Shown piece after piece: positions 24,193 through 33,716 of a stretch of 64,000 nucleotides of DNA. Position numbers and translations under genes: made by a program. The DNA comes from Haliotis asinina (lineage: Eukaryota > Mollusca > Gastropoda > Lepetellida > Haliotidae), in the NCBI RefSeq assembly GCF_037392515.1, contig NC_090280.1, forward strand, positions 28,525,118 through 28,589,117, read 5' to 3'. Numbering within the stretch: position 1 is the first letter of the stretch; each line of letters opens with the position of its first letter. The notes under the pieces were generated by a model. That model worked only from the letters and a program-made list of their open reading frames with translations. It was not told the origin of the DNA and ran no database searches.

Positions 24193-24314
24193 ATGTATCT
24201 GTTTGTTTTAAATATGTCTCTTGGAGACATATCGCTGAAGGTGTAAAATCTTGGACTAATAGCTGTAATTCATGTAAATTAGTCCTCAATCCTCTGCAGT
24301 TCCACTGTATAATA

Positions 24315-25572
24315 TTATTGGAATAAACATCTTTTGGGGTGGATTTCTTGGGGATCTACCCCGCACTCTTTTGGAGGGCGACAAGCTATGTGCCCTAGAA
24401 TGAACGTTTTCAGAAACGTCCATGTCTTCAAGGGACCCATATTTATTAAACAGCTGAATTTTGTTCTGTGACCCTTTAGGAGCTCTGCCTGTTTTGAAGC
24501 ATCAGACTTTGGCTTCGGTTTACTTTTCACAGTTTGTTGATTATCAGCTGTCGATTGAGACTTTGAGTGTGACTGAGATGATGATTTGTGATCAGAAGAA
24601 GACTTTGAGGCACTAGGAAATGATTCCTCAGTCTGTGAAGATATAGCAGTGCACAAAGGCTGTGGAGAATCACAATTGACCCACGTCAAGGTAGTTTGGC
24701 AGCCTGTGGTTGATGTTGTTTTAGAGCTACACCCCGATGATGTTTTTGCTACTGTAACATATCTTTCCGAAAGTTCAGATCTCTTTACCAGTTTTTTGGC
24801 CTCAGAAAAAGAGATAATTTGTGTAAATTTTATTTTATTGATCTCCATTTGCTCTTTCCAAATTGGACACTGTTTGGAAAATGACGAATGGTCGCCTAAG
24901 CAATTGGTGCATTGTTTATAATCAGTGTCACAATCTTCTGTTGTGTGTGTCTTCTCACCACAGTGCAAGTATTTACGCCGTGTCCATATTTCTGGCATTT
25001 AAAACGGGTTGAGCGGGTTGGGGATGTAGGTATCATTTGGAATGTTACAGTAGCCTGCCTTCACTGATTTGGGAGCATTAGGACATGAAAAAGTAAACAG
25101 ATACGTGTTCGTTTTAATGGTTTCACTGTTTCTCCGAGTTGAAAAGCGCTTGACGTAGAGTACACCTTGATCCTTCATTTCAGATCCTATATCAAGTTCC
25201 GACATATCATCAAACAATCGGTCTCGATCTCTAACGATACCTTTGCTTGAATTCAAGGTTTTGTGTTCAGAAACCGTGACCGGAATGCCCACGAAAGATT
25301 TGATGTTCAGCAAATTAGTTGCCTGTTGCTTTTTTCCGCACTCTACTAACAGGGCACCTGAACGTAAGCATCTTATGTTCTTCACTACCCATGCAATACC
25401 TTGAATACCCTTGGATACAGCAAGGGGGTTCAACTTCAATGGTGTCTTGTCAGGAGTCTCAGTGACAATGAAACGCGGCCAATACTCAATCGATGCAGAC
25501 AGTCTATGGTCAGTATCAACAGGGTGAATATCAAGTGGACGTTTTTTTTTTTGTTGGGTTCTCACAAGCCAT
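24315..25572 (-). pseudogene. N3 ORF1: CCHC gag-like protein
   Basis: ATG at 25572 (MACENPTK) leads into an A-run and a stop. The long frame is offset by one and starts at the overlapping codon that is ATG in N4 and N7 but GTG here. The body has FIVTETPDKTPLKLNPLAVS and VKRFSTRRNSETIKTNTYLF. The first zinc knuckle is broken at 24999. The second and third, LHCGEKTHTTEDC and CTNCLGDHSSFSKQC, are intact. The C-terminus is rich in Ser, Lys and Pro. ORF1 proteins of I-type LINEs bind the element RNA. Confidence 0.8.
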
Positions 25573-26084
25573 GGTTAGTTTAAATGGTTCATCATCCGAG
25601 CTCCCCACCCACCACGGAGTATCACAAGGACAATGCTAAAGCAACCGGGTCTCCAGCTTGCAGCATCAAGGATACCCTGATGATATACTCCAGCAGAAGA
25701 ATTAAAAGATTAATTATTCCACCAGATTGGCCCATAAGTCACCGCCTTCTGGGCATACGACTCTAGGCAAAAATATGAATTAGTAAAACTTGAAATTCAG
25801 AAGATCCAAAAATCGGCCAAGACCTAATAGTATACATCTTACGATTCTCAATATTTTGTGTAACATTACATACAGTAATGCTCAGGGCTTGGCGTGACCA
25901 GCCGATTGGTTGAACCGGGCCCATTCAACCTCCCGTCTAGGTGAAGTCAGGGCCGAAGTGGTGTGTTGAACAATAGGAACACTGGTCTTGCTCCCATTGC
26001 CCTCAACCACCAGGATCCCCTCCTCCACCGACACAGGGCCGCAACCCACGGCAAACGGGTTGGTGGACCAAATACTGGGGTGTC

Positions 26085-26142
26085 GGCGAGATCTTGGCGT
26101 TACCCAGCACCCACCACGAGGAGGTGACTCGCCACGGGTGCC
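26085..26142 (-). ncRNA. HDV-like ribozyme fold at 5' end of N3
   Basis: 58 nt starting at G 26142, exactly at the target-site duplication. P1 GGCACCC with GGGTGCT; P2 GGCGAG with CTCGCC; P3 CACC with GGTG; L3 TCCTCGT; P1.1 GG with CC of L3; candidate catalytic C in GCCAAGA. The seventh P2 pair is lost here (T against T). Confidence 0.7.
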
Positions 26143-27335
26143 TCAGCTCTCTAAATGAAATAGGTAAACAATACACGGTGTCTGCGACAAAGATCTGTAC
26201 AGGAAGGTAGGTAAAGGTGGCGTGGCCCTTCTGTGGCACAGCACTGTGAACCAATTTGTCAGTGTTATTGACGTCCATGATGACCGGATCGTTGGTATAA
26301 AACGTTTGCAAGTCTACTTACCTTGCAGAAACTACAATTTGACAGTCTTGTTGAATATATCGGGAAACTGTGGAATCTAGTTCTGCAGTACAACTGAACA
26401 ATAAAGGACTGTTATGTTCATGGGGGATTTTATTGCCAGTTTGACATTCTCTCGCGGAGTAGACGTGAAACAGAAGCACTTGAACTTGCTCACGAAAATG
26501 ACCTTCTTGTGTTAACTCGTTCAGAGCTAACCACTGGCGCCAACTATCGCTATGTCTCTTATGATGATGCATCGTTCATTGATTATGTGTTGATTGGTTC
26601 CTCCCTGCACAGCTCGGTGAGTTATTGCAGAATACTGGATGATCACACTCTTAATGTTAGTAGACATCGCCCAGTTATGTATGAAGTAAAGGTCAACATC
26701 ACTACTGAACCCATACCAAAGGACTTCTACGGAATTGGACTAAACTGGAAGAAACTGGATGAGGGGACCGTAAGAGAACGTTACACAAACCAGTTGTCAC
26801 GTGACCTCCAAACAGAAGACTTTGTCACAAAACCTCTGACGTAGAGGCATTCTACAACGATCTTACCAGATGCCTGGTTACATCCTCCAAGCTTCACATC
26901 CCAACGCATTGCTTCAAAAAAACCAAAAAAAACCCAAAAAACAAACAAAAAAAACCCAAAAAAAATCCCCCCCCAAAAAACACCTGAAGCCGTACTGGAG
27001 CAAAGTACTAAAACTATTACACGACCAGATGAGACGGGTAACTGATGGCAAACCTCGAGGGGATGAACATACCAGTTATGTTCACTACAAGGACCTCAAG
27101 CTACAGTTCAGACGTTCCCAGGGAAAGCACAGGAAAATGTCTTAGGAGATCGACACTGCCGCAGAAATTGATCAAACATCCTTCTGATGCCTGATTAATT
27201 CAAAGAAAAAAATCCCATTCGTTTGGAACACTGTCAGAATTGGAGTTTGGTGATGGAAAAAAATATGAAAATGCGAAAGACGTAGCCCTTGGATGGGCAA
27301 GATATTTTGCAAACCTCTACTGTCCATTCTCCGAT

Positions 27336-27393
27336 GGTACCCGTGGCGAGCCACCTCCTTGTGGTGGATGCTGGATAACGCTAAGAGCTCGCC
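27336..27393 (+). ncRNA. HDV-like ribozyme fold at 5' end of N4
   Basis: 58 nt: GGTACCC (P1), GGCGAGC with GCTCGCC (P2, perfect), CACC with GGTG (P3), L3 TCCTTGT, candidate catalytic C in GCTAAGA. P1 is weakened: the 3' strand reads GGATGCT. Probably inactive but clearly homologous. Confidence 0.6.
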
Positions 27394-27419
27394 AACCCTC
27401 GTGTGGACCCGGGTCAACT

Positions 27420-27851
27420 CGTTCTCTTCCCACAGAGGTTACTTGTCATATCTTCCTACGTAACCTCTGTTCTAATACGACCCGTTCGTGGTGCGAGTGT
27501 TCAAGACTTGTGATTGGAGGCAATCAGATTTAGTAGTCCAATCAGCGACCTTGTTTCAAAAGTGATCGTTCGCAAGATCTCGGTAATTTCCGGATGAAAA
27601 CTAGAACCTCTTCCCGCGATACTCAAATGTTTCTTCTAGACAGAACTCAGTCATGTCATATTTGTTTCTTCACATTGCTTGCATTTGTCAAGTTGAATCT
27701 AGGTCGATGTAACACGTGTTCTGATTGGACAGAAAAAAAACGGAAATAAATCTGCTGCCATGTTTTGCCGCTAGGAGATTTTATGAGAACCGCGAATTAC
27801 GACAGTGGTTCGTAGGAAGATATGACAAGTAACCTCTGTGGGAAGAGAATG
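27420..27851. mobile_element. MULE-type MITE in the 5' UTR of N4
   Basis: 432 bp with a near-perfect 41-bp terminal inverted repeat (C-R-TTCTCTTCCCACAGAGG, then TTACTTGTCATATCTTCC, TACG) and a perfect 9-bp target-site duplication GGGTCAACT at 27411-27419 and 27852-27860. Long inverted repeats with a 9-bp duplication fit the Mutator-like (MuDR) superfamily. It has no coding capacity. Its sequence identity between the two arms suggests it is young relative to the LINE it sits in. Confidence 0.85.
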
Positions 27852-29479
27852 GGGTCAACTAGGCCCATAGCACCCCACTGCTGGTCGCAAGGAGCGACCG
27901 AATCGGGCAACCTGTTTGCCGTGGGTTGTGTCTGTGGAGGACGGTAGTCTAGTGGTTGAGGGCAGTAGGAGACGGGACCATTTTGCTCCTTTTGCTCAAC
28001 ACACCACTTCGGCCCTTGCTTCACCTAGACGGGTGGTAGAACTGGCCCAATTCTATCAATCGGCTGGTCACACCAAGCCCTGAGCTGCAACTGTGTAATG
28101 CTCACCATTTATGGAATTGTTAATTTAATTTTTCATTCTTGGCTATATTTTGAGAGTATAATTTCAAATGTATCATGTTATGTATGTTTTTGAGTAGAGT
28201 CATAAGCCCACAGGCGGTGGCTCATGGACCAATCTGGTGGAACTATTTCCGCGGTGCTGCTAGCTGGAGATCTGCTTGCTTTTAGCATTGTCCTTGTGAC
28301 ACTCCGTGGTGGGTGGGGAACTCGGATGATGAAATCCCAACCTTAAATATGGCTTATGAAATCCACCCCCCCCCCTAAAAGAAACAAACGTCCTCTTGAA
28401 AATGATGTTGATGATGATGACCTTCGACCGTCCAGATCAACTGACTTTTGGCCACTCTTTCTTGTGATTGAAACTGTTGACAAAACACCTCTAAAATTGG
28501 ACCCGTTCGTAGTTGCCAAAGGTATTCAAGGTATTGCCGGGGAAGTGTAGAACATTAAACGGATACATTTTGTATCCCTTGTGATGAGAGAGTCACGGTC
28601 AAGCATATCCTCAAGCATATCCTGCTTGACTGTGTTGAATTCTCCATCACAAGGGATAAGTATTTTACTGTAAAAACTGTTAAAGATCTTGTTAACAGCG
28701 TCAGTTCTCACTTAACCATTTTTTAAAAAAAGAAATTGATTTCATGACTGAATTTTGATGATTATGTGCTGTAGATAGTTGCATTTTAATTAATGGTAGT
28801 TTAGATTAGTACCTTAAATTGCTAGTGGCTGTACCCTCACATGGGGTTGAAGTACCGTAAAATTATTGTCCTCCTGAGAGGGTGCGTAAGTCCAAAAACA
28901 TTTCATGTAGGTTTAAACTGTCCGCTGGTTTTAATCGTAGTATATGTGTGTTTTTAATTTGTGGCTAGATGTGACTAAATTGATAACATCTTATGGGATG
29001 GTGTAAATCCAACTGGGGTCAATGCAGGAAGCAAAGGTACTGTAAGTCCCCATGGTTCCTAGTATGGTGATCTACCTTCAGTTGTTTTCAATCCATGGCC
29101 TGATTTTATAGTGTATTGTCCAAATGGTGATGTTGTTTTTAACTTTCCACGCTAGTTTTAATTTCATTTGTGATATTCTAGTTGTTTTACTGTCCTTCGT
29201 TGACAGGTTTTATAGCAGACATATATTTAATTTTGATATTAGATGTTCTCGTCACAATATGGCTGAGGTATTGCCGATGTGACGTTAATTTTTAAGGCAC
29301 TCACTAATCGTGATGGACATTTAGACATCACAAATTATAATCAATCTATCCATACACATTTAGAAAGGGCTTATAGCTACATGTCATATGTTATATTTGC
29401 TTTACACTTTACACTTCAGTAAAGATTCTAGTGCTTTTATTTTGTTGACCCCATACGGGATTAGTTATTTGAAGTCATA

Positions 29480-29600
29480 CTACTTAAGAAATAAATAAAG
29501 GATCAAATTCACATACCACCATGTAATGGGTGAGAATGTAGATTGGAATCAGAATGGAATATGTTTCTACATCACTAGTACTTGTTTGATTTTTTCATGG
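29480..29600. repeat. Downstream block shared by the three tandem gene units (copy 2)
   Basis: Matches the second half of the block at 2160-2420 and 43690-43890 (CACATACCACC, TAATGGGTGAGAATG). It lies about 1.8 kb beyond the stop of the gene 2 ankyrin exon. Confidence 0.55.
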
Positions 29601-30000
29601 TTCATATAAGCATGATGTATAAAACGGTCTCGGTAACTTGAATTCAGGTAGGAATTCAAACTTGCTGGCGGTTGATTTACGAATGTTGCAAAGTTATCCC
29701 CATACACGTTTAGTCACATCACTCTTTATGTATATATCAGACATACCTATTCCTCATTTTATACATACTGTATTATCATGCAAGAGTCTGGGTATCAGTT
29801 GTATCAGTATTAAGTGAGTTAGGTTAGTAGTCCCGTAGTATCCATGTCAGTAAAGCCCTGACATAATGACGATAAACCTTTTCGATAATTCACTGTTGAG
29901 AGCATTGCAAAATGTCCAATGGATATACAACACGTTCTAAACAATGTTTCCCTGTAGTAACAGGTTGATGCACTACCGGTCTTCTTCTTTCATTTCATTC

Positions 30001-30203
30001 AGTGAGCGAGTGAGTTTAGTTTTACGCAACACTCAGCAATATTCCAGCTATTTGGCGGCGGTCTGTAAATAACCGAGCCTGGGCCAGACAATCCAGTAAT
30101 CAACTTCAGCATGAGCATCGATCTGCGCAAATGGGGACGGATGATAGCCGATGCCGTTAGTCTCCTCTTACGACAAGCATAGTCTGAAGACTTTTACGGG
30201 TCT
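30001..30203 (-). mobile_element. Abalone-type SINE, diverged copy
   Basis: Tail at 30001 (AGTGAGCGAGTGAG on the plus strand), body to about 30203. The middle segment is shortened (GGGGACGGATGATAGCCG). Target-site duplication not identified. Confidence 0.75.
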
Positions 30204-31149
30204 CTTTTACTGATAAATTACATATATACATTTCACTCACGTTGCTTATGAAGCAAAGTATTCTGCTCTGATTATTCTCTATGGAAACTGACGTATCTGT
30301 AGTATAATTCTATCATATTGAACAATTAATTATAAACATTTTTCGGATTATAACCTTTTGTGTATTACGTTGAGCGACGTTTCGATGTAGATTCTTACAC
30401 ACAATACAAGCAAATGGTGAGAAGCTTATATACATGGAATGTTGTGACTAACAGTGGATTAACATTAACAACAGTGTATGATAGAGTAAACAAGTGGTAC
30501 ATAATAGGAAGAGGCCAGTAGGGAACAAAGAGCACCTGTGATGCAGCCAAGACTGGTGGGATTAAGTAGTAACAAAAAACAGACACAATGCTTAGATAGT
30601 CTATGGCTTGATTAGCTCTTCATAGGCCGATGGCATGTAGTATCCTTTGTCTCTGTTGATCATAGGTTTGTGGCGGCGGTGCTGCATGTTTCGTTTTTGA
30701 CTCACCAACTTCTAGAATGCCTATCAAACAAACATTTTTTATTAATGAATATTCTGGTTAGTCAGTTTAAATATTTAATTAATTAGTGAACGGCAAACGA
30801 TCCTCGAGACCGGACGTTATGTAAACTATTTTGTAAGGACATTTCTATGAAAACATAGCAAAATATATCGCTGTCCACAGACGAAAAAGTCATATTAGGC
30901 AAAACAGAGAACGCTTTAACCACAGGGCTACCCCACCGCCTACTTGTTAAAAACGGGATGGTGGACTTGCACTAACACAAGACGTTCATTTTAGCTGTTT
31001 CGCGTCACCGACAACGGTTTAATATCGGTATGTTGTAATAGACTGTCTTGATTTATTGCAGAAATGGTGTGTTGGTACAGTTGTGCAAGTGCTTCATTGC
31101 AATATCTTATATGGGAAGTCCAGACTGAAATACGCATCTTCATTATTTG
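30204..31149. other. Downstream flank of gene 2; no feature recognised
   Basis: AT-rich DNA between two SINE copies. It may include the 3' UTR of gene 2 towards its right end. About 31290-31330 resembles 46430-46465 beyond the gene 3 stop. Confidence 0.4.
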
Positions 31150-31267
31150 CTGACGAATATTCCAGCTATATGGTGGCGGTCTGTACATAATCGAGTCTGG
31201 ACCAAGTGGTAAACAGAATGAGTACTGATCTACGTAATTAGGATGTGATAACACGTACTAAGCAAGT
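31150..31267 (-). mobile_element. Abalone-type SINE fragment
   Basis: Central SINE segment (AATATTCCAGCTATATGG, CTGTACATAATCGAGTCTGG) with diverged right half. No tail. Confidence 0.65.
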
Positions 31268-31408
31268 CACGTCAGGCATACAAGATAAATGCCCCAATTT
31301 CGTTTGAAAGTCATCAAAACAAAAGGTCTAGTATTGATTTACCAGGAGAACGACTAAAGAATCTTTTTTTCTCTAAAATATATGTCTTTATATCTGATAG
31401 AGACTCAT

Positions 31409-32943
31409 TCAACATGGATCGTCCTCTCTGTATGCCTCAACAATGTGTCGTGTGGAAACGTACTTCACTATTTGTGCATTTTCTCCTTCACAAGCCATAT
31501 TTAGGATGTTATCACCAGCATCATTGACAGCTGAAAGATCAGCCTGATGATCAACAAGTAAGAAGAAGACAGCCTCATGTCCTTTGCGTGCTGCAATCAT
31601 TGCTGGTGTGCAGTCATCCCCATTCCGACTGTTGATATCCATAACGTTGTGTGTCAGCAGGTACTTTACTATCTCAACACTGCCTGCGTCACAGCCAAAA
31701 TGAAGAATGTTGTCACTATTTCCATCCACTAGTGAAAGATCAGCTCCCCATTTCACAAGTAAGTCAAACGCGTCTTTTCTTTTCTCTTCTGCTGTGTGCA
31801 TTACCGGCGTCCAGCCGGCCTCATCTTGACTGTCAATGTCGACAATGTCATGTGTCAGGAGGTACTTTACTATCTTAACATTACCCCCTCTACATGCCAT
31901 ATGAAGGATGTTTTCTTTGTCATTACACACTTGTGACATATCTCCTCCTGCCTCCACAAGAACACCAAACACTTCCGCATCTCCAGCATAGGCTGCAAAC
32001 ATTAATGGTGTCCAACCGTTCACGTCTTGACTGTTGAGGTCCACAATGTCTTGTTTGACGAGGTACTTGACTATTTCTGTATTTCCCCCATCACATGCTA
32101 AATGGAGGATGTTTTCTTTCTTATGGGACACGTGCGACAGATCCGCTCCTGCCTCCAAAAAAACGTCAAACACATCCTTATGTCCACCACTGACTGCATG
32201 CATTATTGGCGTCCAACCGTTGATGTCTTGACTGTTGATGTCCACAATGTCTCGCTTCATAAGGTACTTGACGATTTCAACATTTTCCTCTACACAGGCC
32301 AAATGAAGAATTGATTCATTGTTACTGTTCACTAGCGACAGATTGGCACCTGCCTTCACGAGAACGTCAAACACATCCTTACGCCCATCACTGGCTGCAT
32401 GCATTACTGCTGTCCATCCGTCCACATCTCGACTGTCAATGTCTACAATTTCACGTTTGATGAGATACTTGATAATCACAATATTACCCCCTTGACAGGC
32501 CACATGAAGAATGGTTTGTTCCAAATCATTCATCAGTAACAGATCTGCCCCTGCCTTCACAAGTAAATCAAACGCTTCCTTTCTTTTGTATAAAGCTGCA
32601 TTCATTGCTGGTGTGAACCCATACTTTTGTCGACTGTTGATGCCCATAATATTCTGTGTGAGGACATACTTGACGATTTCAACATTTCCCCCAATACTAG
32701 CTGAATGAAGAATGTTCAGGCCTGTATCATCTAATAAAGACAGGTTGGCTCCTTCCCTGACAAGTAGGTCAAACACTTCTCTGTGTCCGTTCATTGCTGC
32801 ATGCAACACTGGGGTCACGTTGTTCTCCCCCCTTGAGTTGATATTTGACCTGTTATCAGATAAAATGTACTTGACTCGGGCCAAATCTCCAACTATGCAG
32901 GCATCGAGGAGAGTAGTGTTCATTTCAGTATGATTCCATTTTT
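31409..32943 (-). CDS. Gene 2, terminal exon: ankyrin-repeat domain
   Basis: 511 codons including the stop, open throughout. The acceptor ATGTCTTACTTCAG precedes the exon at 32943. The frame needs one base from the previous exon (phase 1), giving Glu with the G that ends the mini-exon at 36068. It starts EKWNHTEMNTTLLDACIVGD, then seven 67-residue modules of paired ankyrin repeats (TPVMHAASDGRKDVFDVLV type and TILHVACQGGNIVIIKYLI type) with DIVDIDSRD linkers, and ends YREDDPC. Last modules (TPAMIAARKGHEAVFFLLVD, NILNMACEGENAQIVKYV) are nearly the same in all three genes, while internal ones differ more. The Met at the open-frame start lies in the intron. Function unknown. Ankyrin arrays bind proteins. 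Confidence 0.85.
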
Positions 32944-33714
32944 CTGAAGTAAGACATGTAACCATTCGTTAGAACTAAAACATTCATAGTGTACCCACAC
33001 GCATCTATACATATAGGCAACAAATGTTCTAATATTGTGCTACTTGCTTGGATGCGCTTGTTATGGATATGGTCGGTGGGATAGGATACCGTCATCTCCA
33101 TCGCTATTTCATCGTAAATTTTGAACACATAGTTTCTTCACGGTTGGCGTTGCCTTCAGAAGATTCTAAATACAGTGAAGAATTATCTTCATTTTTCCCA
33201 ATAAACATAAATACATGTGCATACATAAAATGGATTTATATTCAAATTCAAACTTACAAACGAGGATTTAAAAAGGAATGAAACAATTAAGAAAAACAAA
33301 GAAAATCACAAAATGTACAGATATAAGAGAGTTGCAAAACTCGAGTAAATATTTTCCGAGTTACCAAATGAATTTTATGGTTACCCGTGGACAATGATTG
33401 TACAGGCATCACGGGGCGATCGTTCAAGCCACGTTGTAAAAACTACCCCAATACAGACTCAGCTAGCATCAACTCTCATGATTGTTGGTCAGCACACAAA
33501 AGATGAAAACAGTGATCGAAAACACACTACAGTGTTAATGCAACTACACTTTTTCTATGATATTATGTAACGGATATAAAATGTATTTAATTGGATTTGA
33601 GACACGGATGCCGAACGCGTACAGCCGCTCGTGTCTTTGCAATTACTAAATATTCTTTCAAAACTATGAAAATTTTGAGATAACCTCCGACTTGGAACTC
33701 TTCACTGTACAATA
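32944..33714. other. Intron of gene 2, ankyrin side; no exon recognised
   Basis: AT-rich intronic sequence left of the Tc1 element. No hydrophobic exon with phase 1-1 boundaries was found by eye. Confidence 0.4.
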
Positions 33715-33716
33715 TA

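Larger units (their letters stand above)
20748..26142 (-). mobile_element. N3: near full-length I/Nimb-like LINE
   Basis: Most complete member: 5' ribozyme-like end (26142-26085), 5' UTR to 25573, ORF1, ORF2, a 3' UTR from 21298 and a 3' tail of TCACTCAC units at 20748. It is flanked by a 16-bp target-site duplication TCAGCTYTCTAAATGA at 20732-20747 and 26143-26158, so both ends are exact. It interrupts the endonuclease of LINE H. ORFs have frame changes and an internal deletion between the RT palm and RNase H. The clade call rests on the order CCHC ORF1, APE-type endonuclease, RT, RNase H. Confidence 0.9.
27336..29311 (+). mobile_element. N4: internally deleted I/Nimb-like LINE
   Basis: Plus strand. 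5' end at 27336, 5' UTR to 28349 (split by a MITE at 27420-27851), ORF1 N-terminus 28350-28553 (MKSTPPPKRNKRPLEND then LKLDPFVVAKGIQGIAGEV), then a direct jump at about 28553 to the RNase H C-terminus (FCIPCDERVTVKHILLDCVEF-like) and the complete 3' UTR to a short TCACTAA tail at 29311. It sits in LINE H with a short repeat GAT(GG) on both sides. About 4 kb of the coding region is missing while both termini are kept. Confidence 0.85.
19188..29400 (+). mobile_element. LINE H: CR1/L2-like LINE split by N3 and N4
   Basis: Plus-strand LINE in three blocks: 19188-20747 (ORF1 and start of endonuclease), 26143-27335 (rest of endonuclease and linker) and 29312-about 29400 (RT linker). The blocks join logically: GLSEHWLFETDLSFLNE runs into N3 and resumes at 26143; the endonuclease segment has KGGVALLW, FIDYVLIGSS and NVSRHRPVMYEV; the linker WARYFANLYCPFSDG runs into N4 and resumes as GHLDITNYNQSIHTHLERAY. 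RT proper is absent. Several frame changes exist. The clade is uncertain, since EN-RT type with a coiled-coil ORF1 is all I can see. Confidence 0.65.
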
